From the NCBI RefSeq assembly GCF_033406955.1, contig NZ_CP137734.1:7812001-7876000 (forward strand): 64,000 bases of DNA, written 5' to 3'. This document shows, in pieces, positions 8,750 through 17,574 of the stretch. The translations under genes were made by a program, and so were the position numbers. The stretch comes from Streptomyces violaceoruber (GTDB taxonomy: Bacteria; Actinomycetota; Actinomycetes; Streptomycetales; Streptomycetaceae). Under the pieces are notes generated by a model. The model had not been told where the DNA came from, did no database searches, and saw only the letters and a list, made by a program, of their open reading frames with translations. Numbering within the stretch: the stretch's first letter is position 1; every line of letters starts with the position of its first letter.

Positions 8750-8767
8750 GGAGAACGCTTGTTCTCC
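8750..8767. promoter_or_regulatory. TetR operator, copy 2
   Basis: GGAGAAC-GCTT-GTTCTCC has 7-base perfect arms and the same outer sequence as copy 1. It lies 24 bases before the ATG at 8792, where bound repressor would block the rightward promoter. Confidence 0.85.
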
Positions 8768-8791
8768 AGTGCTGCCCCTGGAGGTTCAGCC

Positions 8792-9229
8792 ATGACGACG
8801 ACCGACCGGCCGCCCCTGCCGCCGTTCACCCGGGAGACCGCCGAACGCAAGGTGCGGGCCGCCGAGGACGCCTGGAACACCCGCGACCCGCACCAGGTCG
8901 CCCTCGCCTACTCCGAGGACTCGGTCTGGCGCAACCGCGACGCCTTCTTCACCGGCCGCGCCGCCATCGTCGAGTTCCTGACCGCCAAGTGGGAGCGCGA
9001 GCGGCGGTACGCACTGCGCAAGGACCTGTGGGCCTTCGACGGCAATCGCATCGCCGTCCGCTTCCAGTACGAGTCCCAGGACGCGGACGGCCAGTGGTGG
9101 CGCTCCTACGGCAACGAGCTGTGGGAGTTCGACGAGCACGGCCTGATGACCCGGCGCGAGGCGAGCATCAACGACGTGCCCATCGAGGAGGCGGACCGGC
9201 GCATCCTCGGCCCGAGACCCGCCCAGTAG
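8792..9229 (+). CDS. SnoaL/NTF2-like protein (DUF1348)
   Basis: 145 residues; ATG 8792 with GGAGG. Cone-shaped NTF2 fold pattern: helix ETAERKVRAAEDAWNTRDP, then SVWRNRDAFFTGRAAIVEFL and strands FQYESQDADGQWWRSYGN. The family is a compact DUF1348 group found across bacteria and fungi, without a settled function. It lies directly behind the twin TetR operators and ten bases before the flavoprotein gene, so it is probably the first gene of the regulated unit. Confidence 0.88.
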   Translation: MTTTDRPPLPPFTRETAERKVRAAEDAWNTRDPHQVALAYSEDSVWRNRDAFFTGRAAIVEFLTAKWERERRYALRKDLWAFDGNRIAVRFQYESQDADGQWWRSYGNELWEFDEHGLMTRREASINDVPIEEADRRILGPRPAQ

Positions 9230-9238
9230 GGTTCCGGG

Positions 9239-9796
9239 ATGAGCGATCGGGCTGGAACCGGCGGGGCCGCACGACCTTTCCTCTACGTCGTCGTCTGCGC
9301 CGCGGGCGTGGCCGAAGGCGTGGTCGGGCTGATCGACGCGGCGCGGGGACGCGGCTGGGAGGTCGGGGTCATAGCGACACCGGTCGCCATGGGCGGCTTC
9401 TTCGACACGGACGCCGTCGAGGCGCGGACCGGTCGCCCGATCCGCTCGGCCTGGCGCACCCCCGGCGAGCCGCGGCCCTTCCCGGCGCCCGACGCCGTCG
9501 TGGTCGCTCCCGCCACCTTCAACACGATCAACAAGTGGGCCGCGGGCCTGGCCGACACGCTCGCCGTGGCCACCCTGTGCGAGGCGAGCGGCCTCGGGGT
9601 CCCCGTCGGCGTCCTGCCGTGCGTCGGCGAGGCGCTGGCCTCCCACCCCGCCTACCGGGAGAGCCTGGCCCGGCTGCGCGGGATGGGGGTGCGCTTCGGC
9701 GACCCGCACGCCGGGAACACCGGGGACGCGGCGCAGAGCGGCGGCCGTCCGGAGTTCGGCTGGGAACGGGCCCTGGACCTGGTCCAACGGCGCTGA
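9239..9796 (+). CDS. Flavoprotein of the HFCD/DFP family
   Basis: 185 residues, ATG 9239. Rossmann-like flavin fold: LYVVVCAAGVAEGVVGLI, GVIATPVAMGGFF, then DAVVVAPATFNTINKWAAGLADTL, the PxTxNT segment of flavin-binding cysteine decarboxylases such as CoaC and EpiD. It lacks a second CoaB domain and is shorter than Dfp, so it is not the housekeeping CoaBC. It follows the DUF1348 gene by nine bases. Reaction unknown; decarboxylation or plain FMN binding are both possible. Confidence 0.82.
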   Translation: MSDRAGTGGAARPFLYVVVCAAGVAEGVVGLIDAARGRGWEVGVIATPVAMGGFFDTDAVEARTGRPIRSAWRTPGEPRPFPAPDAVVVAPATFNTINKWAAGLADTLAVATLCEASGLGVPVGVLPCVGEALASHPAYRESLARLRGMGVRFGDPHAGNTGDAAQSGGRPEFGWERALDLVQRR

Positions 9797-9873
9797 CCCG
9801 GCCGGGGCCGAGCCCGTGCGAAGACGTACGCTCGCCCTGGTAGCGGTGATCGGCGAAGACAGGAGCGGCAACG

Positions 9874-10842
9874 ATGCAGTACGTGAAGCTCGGTTCGACG
9901 GGTCTGGACGTGTCGCGGATCTGCCTGGGCTGCATGACCTACGGCGTGCCCGACCGGGGCACGCACGAGTGGACCCTCGACGAGGCGGCCTCGCGTCCGC
10001 TGATCCGGCAGGCGCTGGAGGCCGGCGTCACCTTCTTCGACACCGCCAACGTGTACTCCGACGGCACCAGCGAGGAGATCGTCGGCAAGGCGCTGGCCGA
10101 CTTCGCCCGCCGCGACGACATCGTGCTCGCGACCAAGGTGAACGGCCGGATGCGCCCCGGGCCCAACGGCGCCGGACTCTCCCGCAAGGCGGTGATGACC
10201 GAGATCGACCACAGCCTGCGGCGCCTGGGCACCGACTACGTCGACCTCTACCAGATCCACCGCTTCGACCCGCACACCCCGGTCGAGGAGACGATGGAGG
10301 CGCTGCACGACCTGGTCAAGGCGGGCAAGGTCCGCTACATCGGGGCCAGTTCGATGTACGCCTGGCAGTTCTCCAAGATGCAGTACACCGCCGAGCGGCA
10401 CGGCTGGACGAAGTTCGTGTCCATGCAGAACCACTACAACCTGGTCTACCGCGAGGAGGAGCGCGAGATGCTGCCCCTCTGCGCGGACCAGGGCGTCGGC
10501 GTGCTGCCCTGGAGTCCGCTCGCCCGCGGCCGCCTCACCCGCGACTGGGACACCGCCACCGGGCGCAGCGCCACCGACACCTTCGGCAGCACCCTGTACC
10601 AGGAGGGCGACCGCGCCGTGGTGGAGGCCGTCACCCGCATCGCGGGGGAGCGCGGCGTCCCGCGCGCCCGGGTGGCCCTGGCCTGGCTGCTGCACCAGGA
10701 CACGGTGACCGCGCCGATCGTCGGCGCCTCCCGGCCGGGCCACCTCGAGGACGCCGTGGCGGCGGTCGGACTCACGCTGAGCGAGACGGAGATCGAGGAG
10801 CTGGAGCGGCCCTACGCGCCGCACCCGATCGCCGGTCACTGA
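9874..10842 (+). CDS. Aldo/keto reductase
   Basis: 322 residues, ATG with AGGAG upstream. TIM-barrel AKR with the catalytic tetrad visible: D56 and Y61 in FFDTANVYSDG, K88 in LATKVNG, H129 in LYQIHRFDP. The NADPH-binding end is ALAWLLHQDTVTAPIVGAS. Similar to the YajO/PhdYeSM-type reductases of sugars and aldehydes. It lies 77 bases after the flavoprotein gene and may belong to the TetR-controlled unit. Confidence 0.92.
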   Translation: MQYVKLGSTGLDVSRICLGCMTYGVPDRGTHEWTLDEAASRPLIRQALEAGVTFFDTANVYSDGTSEEIVGKALADFARRDDIVLATKVNGRMRPGPNGAGLSRKAVMTEIDHSLRRLGTDYVDLYQIHRFDPHTPVEETMEALHDLVKAGKVRYIGASSMYAWQFSKMQYTAERHGWTKFVSMQNHYNLVYREEEREMLPLCADQGVGVLPWSPLARGRLTRDWDTATGRSATDTFGSTLYQEGDRAVVEAVTRIAGERGVPRARVALAWLLHQDTVTAPIVGASRPGHLEDAVAAVGLTLSETEIEELERPYAPHPIAGH

Positions 10843-10878
10843 GCGGGGACCGGCGGCGTCGGGCACCGGTGCGGTGGC

Positions 10879-11544
10879 TCAGGGGCCGGTGCCCGCCTCC
10901 AGGGCGGTGACGGACACCGACGACGCGTTGCCGCCGACCGGGACCTCGCCGGCCGTCCACGCCACCTTCAACGGCTCCCGCTCGTCCGGCGGGGTGACGA
11001 GCAGCGCCGCCGGGGTGGCCGTACGCGCGCCGCTGATCTGCGGACTGGAGAACGACAGCCCGGCCCACGCGCTCTTGCCCGGCGTCAGCGTGACCGTCCC
11101 GGGGGAGCCCGGCGCGCGCTCGGGGTCCGGACCCAGCTGCTTGCCGGACGCGTCCACGAAGGCGGCGCCCGGATAGCCGTACACCGTGCAGGTGCGGTCG
11201 GAGGTGTTGGTCAGCACGACGGGGAAGTTGCGCTGGCCCGCCCCCGGGTCCACGCGGCCGACGGTGGCCCGCAGTTCGGCGGTGTGGCAGCGGCCGTCGG
11301 TGCGGGCCGAGGCGGAGGCCGAGCCCGCGGTGTCGGTGGGTGCGGCGCCGACCGGCGGTGCGGTGTCGCCGGACGTCGGGGTGCCGCTGCCCGGGTTGGC
11401 GCCGGCCGTGCGGGCGGCCTCGCTGGGCCGCGGGGTCCCGCTCGACGTGGCGCCCTCGGTACCGCATGCGGTCAACAGGCCGAGCAGCGCGACCCCGCTC
11501 GCGAGCAGGGCCGTCCGGCGCAGCGGCTGGGACGTGTTAGCCAT
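10879..11544 (-). CDS. DUF4232 lipoprotein
   Basis: 221 residues. Lipoprotein signal with lipobox LTAC (Cys27), then a Ser/Thr/Pro/Gly-rich linker to about residue 80, then a DUF4232 domain starting CHTAELRATVG and containing FPVVLTNTSDRTCTVYGYPG. DUF4232 is a beta-sandwich found on many actinomycete lipoproteins, role unknown; it probably sits on the outer face of the membrane. Convergent with the aldo-keto reductase gene. Confidence 0.88.
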   Translation of the reverse strand: MANTSQPLRRTALLASGVALLGLLTACGTEGATSSGTPRPSEAARTAGANPGSGTPTSGDTAPPVGAAPTDTAGSASASARTDGRCHTAELRATVGRVDPGAGQRNFPVVLTNTSDRTCTVYGYPGAAFVDASGKQLGPDPERAPGSPGTVTLTPGKSAWAGLSFSSPQISGARTATPAALLVTPPDEREPLKVAWTAGEVPVGGNASSVSVTALEAGTGP

Positions 11545-11674
11545 CGTTTCTCCACACTCCCGTCGGACTCGCCCGCGGTCCCGGGGCGACCGGTACCGCA
11601 GGCCCCCGTACTGCGAGTGTCCCGCGGTACGGCCCGGGAAACGAGGGGGCGCACTCCGCGTCGGGGCGACGGGC

Positions 11675-14056
11675 TCACGCCTCGTCGTCGAGCAGCCCCA
11701 GCTCCGCCCAGATCGTCTTGCCCTCGGCCGTGTGCCGGCTGCCCCAGCGCTGGGTGAGCTGTGCCACCAGGAGCAGACCGCGCCCGCCCTCGTCCCAGGT
11801 CCTGGCCCGGCGCAGGTGCGGCGCGGTGTGGCTGGTGTCGGAGACCTCGCAGATCAGGGTGGCCGTGTCGTGGATCAGCCGGAGCCGGATCGGCGGGGAA
11901 CCGTACCGGATGGCGTTGGTGACCAGCTCGCTCACGACCAGCTCGGCAGTGAAGGTGGCCTCCAGCAGGTTCCAGTCGGAGAGCTGGTCGAGGACCTGCT
12001 TGCGCACCGGGGCGACCAGCGCGGGGTCGGCGGGGATGTCCCAGGTGGCGACCTGTCCGGTCGGCAGCCCCCGGGTCCGGGCCAGCAGCAGCGCCACGTC
12101 GTCGGCGGCGCTGCCCGACGGGAGGAGTCGGTGCAGCACCCGGTCACAGGCGGTGTCCAGGGAGTCGGCGGGGGCGGCCAGCGCCTCGCGCAGCAGCGCC
12201 TGGCCGGCGTCGGTGTCCCGGTCCCGGCTCTCGACCAGTCCGTCGGTGTACAGCGCCAGCACGCTGCCCTCGCGCAGCTCCAGCTCGGCCGACTCGAAGG
12301 GCAGTCCGCCCACGCCCAGCGGTGGCCCGGAGGGCAGCTCGACCTGCTCCGGCGGACCGTCCGGCGGGACCAGGACGGGCGCCGGGTGTCCGGCCCGCGC
12401 CATGGAGCAGTGCCGCGACACCGGGTCGTACACCACGTACAGGCACGTCGCGCCGACCTCGCCGGCCCGGTCGTCGCCGGACTCCTCGGACAGCCGGACG
12501 ACCAGGTCGTCCAGGTGGGTGAGCAGCTCCTCGGGCGTCAGGTCGATGTCGGCGAGGGTGCGCACGGCGGTGCGCAGCCGGCCCATCGTGGCCGAGGCCG
12601 GGATGCCGTGGCCGACGACGTCCCCGACGACCATGGCGACCCGCATCCCGGACAGGGGGATGACGTCGAACCAGTCGCCGCCGACGCCCGAGCGGGCCGC
12701 GGGAAGATAGCGCGAGGCCGCCTGCACCGCGGCGGTGGGCGGCAGCCACCGGGGGAGCAGACTGCGCTGGAGGGTCAGCGTGGCCTCACGCTCGCGGGAG
12801 TAGCGGCGGGCGTTGTCGATGCAGACGGCGGCACGGGCGCTGACCTCCTCGGCCAGCAGCACGTCGTCGTGCGTGAACGGGTCGGGACGCCGGAACCGGG
12901 TGAAGACGGCGACGCCCAGGGTGGTGCCGCGGGCCTGGAGCGGCACCGACATCGTGGAGTGGATGCCGTACTCCTTCACCCGCCGCAGCCGGGCGGGGTC
13001 CCACTGGAGCCAGCGTTCCAGGTCGCCGTAGGCCTCCGAGGCCACGATCACCTGCCCGGAGAGCAGACACTCGGCCTGGGGGGAGCCGGCCGGATAGACG
13101 TCCAGCTGCCCGGTCTCGGCCACCGCCTGCGAGCGGCCCTCGGTGATCGACCGGTGGGCGGTGCGGCGCAGACCGACCGGCGGTTCGACCAGGGGGGCGG
13201 GCTCACCGCCGTGCTCGTGCGGGTCCAGCAGGTCGACGCTGACGAAGTCGGCCAGCGGGGGGACGCACACGTCCGCCAGCTCCTCGGCCGTACGGGTGAC
13301 GTCGAGGGTGGTGCCGATGCGCACGCTGGCCTCGTTGACCAGTTGCAGCCGCTCCCGGGCGCGGTGCTGCTCCGTGAGGTCGTGGACGCTCACACACACG
13401 CCGCACACCCGGCCGTCGGCGTCGGTCAGCGGCGCGATCCGGGCGTTCCACGCGTGGGCCCGGCTCTCGCCCCCCGCCTTGAGGTGGGCCTGCATGTCGT
13501 GCCGGCGGCCGGAGGCCAGCACGCGCCGCATCCGGCGCTCCAGTTCCGCGTCCTGCGGCTGGACGCTGAAGTCGGTGGCCCGCAGACCGCGCACGCGGGC
13601 GGACGGGAGCCCCAGCAGCCGCGCCATGGCGTCGTTGACCCCGCGCAGCAGGAGGCGGTCGTCGAAGATCATCATGGCGCAGGGAGACTGGGCGAGCGCG
13701 GCTCTGATCAGCGGGTCGTCCTCCGGCTCGGGACCGGGATCCAGGGGGGAGACGGCGAGCCACGTGACCGGGGCGCCGTCGGCCGCCGGTCTGCGGTGCG
13801 CGAGCACCCACGCCGACACGGTGTGTCCGTCGCGGTGGCGCAGGTCCAGGGTGCCGCTCCACTGTGCGTCGTCGCTTCCCGGAGGTGCGCCGTCCAGGTC
13901 GCCCGCGAGCAGGTCGGAGGCGGGGCGCCCCACGACCTCGGCGGCCGGGTGGCCGAGCAGCAGGCGGGCGCCCTCGTTCCACTCGACCAGGGTGCCGGAG
14001 CCGTCGACGACGGCGCGGGCCGTGGCGGCATCGTCGAACGGGTTGACCGGACTCAT
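11675..14056 (-). CDS. Multidomain SpoIIE-type PP2C phosphatase with PAS, GAF and HATPase domains
   Basis: 793 residues; start ATG 14056 chosen because GGAG lies 8 bases upstream. Order: PAS (about 10-115), second PAS (130-250), GAF (265-430), SpoIIE/PP2C (about 460-680, with GGDWFDVIPL and MVVGDVVGHG) and a C-terminal HATPase_c kinase-like domain (690-793, with VSELVTNAIRYG and GGRGLLLV). Such proteins dephosphorylate STAS proteins, and their HATPase part can bind or phosphorylate them, so it belongs to partner-switching sigma control. No membrane segments. It is about 280 bases from the divergent beta-galactosidase gene. Confidence 0.92.
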   Translation of the reverse strand: MSPVNPFDDAATARAVVDGSGTLVEWNEGARLLLGHPAAEVVGRPASDLLAGDLDGAPPGSDDAQWSGTLDLRHRDGHTVSAWVLAHRRPAADGAPVTWLAVSPLDPGPEPEDDPLIRAALAQSPCAMMIFDDRLLLRGVNDAMARLLGLPSARVRGLRATDFSVQPQDAELERRMRRVLASGRRHDMQAHLKAGGESRAHAWNARIAPLTDADGRVCGVCVSVHDLTEQHRARERLQLVNEASVRIGTTLDVTRTAEELADVCVPPLADFVSVDLLDPHEHGGEPAPLVEPPVGLRRTAHRSITEGRSQAVAETGQLDVYPAGSPQAECLLSGQVIVASEAYGDLERWLQWDPARLRRVKEYGIHSTMSVPLQARGTTLGVAVFTRFRRPDPFTHDDVLLAEEVSARAAVCIDNARRYSREREATLTLQRSLLPRWLPPTAAVQAASRYLPAARSGVGGDWFDVIPLSGMRVAMVVGDVVGHGIPASATMGRLRTAVRTLADIDLTPEELLTHLDDLVVRLSEESGDDRAGEVGATCLYVVYDPVSRHCSMARAGHPAPVLVPPDGPPEQVELPSGPPLGVGGLPFESAELELREGSVLALYTDGLVESRDRDTDAGQALLREALAAPADSLDTACDRVLHRLLPSGSAADDVALLLARTRGLPTGQVATWDIPADPALVAPVRKQVLDQLSDWNLLEATFTAELVVSELVTNAIRYGSPPIRLRLIHDTATLICEVSDTSHTAPHLRRARTWDEGGRGLLLVAQLTQRWGSRHTAEGKTIWAELGLLDDEA

Positions 14057-14290
14057 CGTCGCCACTCCATTGCGCACACTCACGGTGATCAGCGCGTCAC
14101 CTTGTTTCCAGCCTAGTGGGTACGGGCGCCCTGCGGACCCGTACTCACCGGGCGCTCGGTGCCGGACCGCCCCAGGGGGCACCGGTCCGGTCCGGGCGAC
14201 GCAGGGCAGAAAGTGCTTTCCGTGGCCTTGACGGGCGCGTATGGCCCGACGTCAGAATCTGTTTGTTCGCGATCGCTTGTGAGTACTTCT

Positions 14291-14323
14291 GAGTTCTGAT
14301 GAGCCTCGATGAGTTCTGATGAG
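14291..14323. repeat. 13-bp direct repeat before beta-galactosidase
   Basis: GAGTTCTGATGAG occurs at 14291-14303 and again at 14311-14323, a 20-base period, with a partial third copy just before (GAGTACTTCTGAG at 14281). It ends 11 bases before the ATG. A repeat with about two helical turns of spacing could be an activator site; no function is known. Confidence 0.7.
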
Positions 14324-14334
14324 GGAGATCCGTC

Positions 14335-17300
14335 ATGACGGTCACGCGCAGATCGGTTCTGATCGCCTCCACCGCCGCACCCGCGGCCGGGATGGCGCTC
14401 GCCGCCCCGTTGGCGTGGGCCGCGGACGCGACCGGCGGCTCGGCGGGCCGCAGCACCCTCGCCCTGCGGGACGGCTGGCGTTTCCGGCTGACCGACCCCG
14501 ACGGGGCGGCCGAGGACGACACGGACGCCGCCGATCCCGCCCACGACGACTCGGCGTGGCGCGAGGTCGCCGTCCCGCACGACTGGAGCATCGAGCAGAC
14601 GCCCACCACCGAGCACGGCACCACCAGCGGCACCGGCTTCCTGCCGGGCGGTCTCGGCTGGTACCGCCTCGCCTTCACGCTGCCGCCCGCCCTCGCCGGT
14701 AAGCGGATCTCGGTCGAGTTCGACGGCGTGTACATGGACTCCCGCGTCCACTGCAACGGCCGGGAGGTCGGCCACCACCCCTACGGCTACACCGGCTTCG
14801 CCCTCGACCTCACCGACCTGGTGCACACCGACGGCCGCACCGAGAACGTCCTCGCGGTGCGGGTGCGCAACCAACTGCCGAGCAGCCGCTGGTACTCGGG
14901 CAGCGGCATCTACCGCGAGGCCCGGCTGGTCGTCACCGAGCCGGTGCACGTACGCCGCTGGGGCACGTACGTCACCACGCCGCGGGTGAGCGGGGAGAGC
15001 GCCGTCGTCCGGGTCCGGACGTCGGTGGTGAACGCCACGGGCACCGCGCGCGAGGTCGAGATCCGGTCGGCGGTGAAGGACGCGGACGGCCGCACCGTGG
15101 CCCGCACCGCCTCCACGGTGGACGTCACCGACGCGGCGTCCGAGACCCACGAACTCACCGTCGCCCGCCCGCGGCTGTGGGACTTCGCGAGCCCGCACCG
15201 CTACACCCTGCACACCGAACTGCGCGTGGGCGGCCGGACCGTCGACACGTACCGCACCCCGTTCGGCATCCGCACCTTCCACGTCGACCCGGAGGAGGGC
15301 TTCCACCTCAACGGCAGGTACGCCAAGATCAAGGGCGTCGACCTGCACCACGACCTCGGCGCGCTCGGCGCCGCCGTCAGCGCCGACGCGGTCCGCCGCC
15401 AGATGACCCTCATGAAGTCGATGGGCGTCAACGCCTTCCGCACCTCCCACAACCCGCCCTCGCCCGAGATGATCGAGGTCTGCGAGGAGATGGGCATCAT
15501 CATGCTGGTGGAGGCCTTCGACTGCTGGCGCACCGGCAAGAACCGCTACGACTACGGACGGTTCTTCGACGAGTGGTGCGAGCGGGACGCCACCGAGATG
15601 GTGCTCGCGGCCCGCAACTCGCCCGCCGTCGTCATGTGGTCCATCGGCAACGAGGTCCCCGACTCCACCGCCACCGCCGGACTCGCCATGGCCGACCGGA
15701 TCATCGAGGCGATCCGCGCCGCCGACGACACCCGCCCGCTGGTCATCGGCTCCGACAAATACCGCCGGCTGCCCGCCAAGGGCTCCGCGGCCGACCTGAT
15801 GCTGGCCAAGCTGGACGGGCTCGGCCTCAACTACAACACCGCCAAGTCGGTGGACGACCTGCACGCGGTCTACCCGCACCTGTTCCTCTTCGAGTCCGAG
15901 TCGTCCTCCGAGACCTCCACCCGCGGCACCTACCAGGAGCCCGAGCACCTGAACACCGGTGAGAACCACACCCCGGGCGGGCGGGCCACCTCGTCCTACG
16001 ACAACAACCTCGCCTCCTGGACGATGAGCGGCGAGTACGGCCACAAGAAGGACCGGGACCGCAAGTGGTTCGCCGGGCAGTTCCTGTGGTCCGGCATCGA
16101 CTACATCGGGGAGCCCACGCCGTACGACGTCTTCCCGGTGAAGGCGTCCTTCTTCGGCGCGGTCGACACGGCCGGCTTCCCGAAGGACATGTACCACCTG
16201 TTCCGCAGCCAGTGGACGGACGAGCCGATGGTCCACCTGCTGCCGACGACGTGGAACCACCGCGAGGGCGACGCCGTCGAGGTCTGGGCCTACACCAACG
16301 TCGACACCGTCGAGCTGTACCTGAACGGGAAGTCGCTGGGCACCCGGCGCTTCGACCGCAAGAAGACCGTCGACGGCCGGACCTACCTGGAGACCACCGA
16401 GGCCACCGGCGACGACAAAACCTTCACCGACGGCCCCTACCCGGGCAGCTACACCAGTCCGAACGGCAGCGCGGGCAAACTGCACCTGACCTGGACGGTG
16501 CCCTTCGAGGCAGGAGAGCTGAAGGCCGTCGCCCGGCGCGGCGGCAGGACGGTGGCCACCGACGTCCTGCGCACCGCCCAGGCGGCGCACGCCCTGCGCC
16601 TCACCCCCGACCGCGAGTCCGTCGACGCGGACGGCCGCTCCCTGGTCTTCGTGACCGCCGAGGTGGTCGACCGGCACGGCGTGGTGGTGCCGGGCGCCGA
16701 GCACCTGATCTCCTTCGACGTCGCGGGCGGCTCGCTCGCCGGACTCGACAACGGCCGCCAGGAGAGCGCCGAGCGCTACCAGGCGAGCACCCGCACCGCC
16801 TTCCACGGCAAGGCGCTGGCGATCGTCCGGTCCGGCACCCGGCCGGGCACGGTACGCGTGACGGCGCGTGCGGACGGCCTGCGCACGGGCACGGCGGCGG
16901 TGCGTGCCCGGCGCGCCCCGGACCCGGCGACCACACCGGCCCCCGAGTTCCGGCCCGAGCACCCGGCGCCGGTGGAGCACCCGCACGCGGACGCGAGCTA
17001 CTCGGGCCGGACCGACTCCCTCCCCGCCGCCGTGCTCGACGGCGACCCGGCCACCGGCTGGTCCAACGGCTTCCACAAGGCGGCCACCGCCCTGCTGCCC
17101 GCCTTCGACGGGGCCCGCGCCGAGGACTGGATCTCGGTCGACCACGGACGCACGCGCACCTACGACCGGGTCGAGGTCTCCTTCACCGTGGACGACGGGC
17201 ACAGCCTGCCCGCGACCCTCGCGGTGGACGTCTGGGACGGCCGTGCCTGGCGTGCGGCCACCGAGGTGCGGACCGAGTGGGCCACCGCCTCCGACGGGCC

Positions 17301-17421
17301 CACGGTCATCGGCTTCCGGCCGCTGCGCGGGTCCCGGATCCGTCTCACGCTGACCAGCCGTCACCCCGGCGAGGCGCGGGGAGCGGTCCGGGTCAGCCGC
17401 CTGGAGGCCCCCGCCGCCTGA
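14335..17421 (+). CDS. Secreted GH2 beta-galactosidase with C-terminal accessory domains
   Basis: 1028 residues. Twin-arginine signal (TRRSVLIA, then an alanine-rich h-region ending about residue 30). GH2 jelly-roll, Ig-like and TIM-barrel domains follow. The acid/base Glu440 is in WSIGNEV and the likely nucleophile Glu526 in SETSTRG, the pattern of the DUF4982 branch. After the barrel come DUF4982 and Ig-like GH2 C-terminal domains, and a final discoidin-like beta-sandwich (about 890-1025) that may bind glycans. It should hydrolyse terminal beta-galactosides outside the cell. RBS GAGGGAG. Confidence 0.93.
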   Translation: MTVTRRSVLIASTAAPAAGMALAAPLAWAADATGGSAGRSTLALRDGWRFRLTDPDGAAEDDTDAADPAHDDSAWREVAVPHDWSIEQTPTTEHGTTSGTGFLPGGLGWYRLAFTLPPALAGKRISVEFDGVYMDSRVHCNGREVGHHPYGYTGFALDLTDLVHTDGRTENVLAVRVRNQLPSSRWYSGSGIYREARLVVTEPVHVRRWGTYVTTPRVSGESAVVRVRTSVVNATGTAREVEIRSAVKDADGRTVARTASTVDVTDAASETHELTVARPRLWDFASPHRYTLHTELRVGGRTVDTYRTPFGIRTFHVDPEEGFHLNGRYAKIKGVDLHHDLGALGAAVSADAVRRQMTLMKSMGVNAFRTSHNPPSPEMIEVCEEMGIIMLVEAFDCWRTGKNRYDYGRFFDEWCERDATEMVLAARNSPAVVMWSIGNEVPDSTATAGLAMADRIIEAIRAADDTRPLVIGSDKYRRLPAKGSAADLMLAKLDGLGLNYNTAKSVDDLHAVYPHLFLFESESSSETSTRGTYQEPEHLNTGENHTPGGRATSSYDNNLASWTMSGEYGHKKDRDRKWFAGQFLWSGIDYIGEPTPYDVFPVKASFFGAVDTAGFPKDMYHLFRSQWTDEPMVHLLPTTWNHREGDAVEVWAYTNVDTVELYLNGKSLGTRRFDRKKTVDGRTYLETTEATGDDKTFTDGPYPGSYTSPNGSAGKLHLTWTVPFEAGELKAVARRGGRTVATDVLRTAQAAHALRLTPDRESVDADGRSLVFVTAEVVDRHGVVVPGAEHLISFDVAGGSLAGLDNGRQESAERYQASTRTAFHGKALAIVRSGTRPGTVRVTARADGLRTGTAAVRARRAPDPATTPAPEFRPEHPAPVEHPHADASYSGRTDSLPAAVLDGDPATGWSNGFHKAATALLPAFDGARAEDWISVDHGRTRTYDRVEVSFTVDDGHSLPATLAVDVWDGRAWRAATEVRTEWATASDGPTVIGFRPLRGSRIRLTLTSRHPGEARGAVRVSRLEAPAA

Positions 17422-17523
17422 GCCGCGGTACCACGCTCCGGACGGGCCCGGTCGGAAAACCGGTCCCGTCCGGACCGTTGACGGCGTGTCATGTCTGCCA
17501 CAAGCATGTCCTGCGACCGCATT

Positions 17524-17537
17524 TGGGAGCGCTCCCA
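17524..17537. promoter_or_regulatory. CebR operator (TGGGAGCGCTCCCA)
   Basis: A perfect 14-base palindrome identical to the consensus site of CebR, the LacI-family repressor of cellulose and cello-oligosaccharide use in Streptomyces. It lies 37 bases before the GTG of the endoglucanase gene. Cellobiose or cellotriose should relieve the repression. CebR itself is not in the window. Confidence 0.95.
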
Positions 17538-17574
17538 TTCCCGGCGAGCGCCACCTCCCCCGAGGAGCCCGGAC

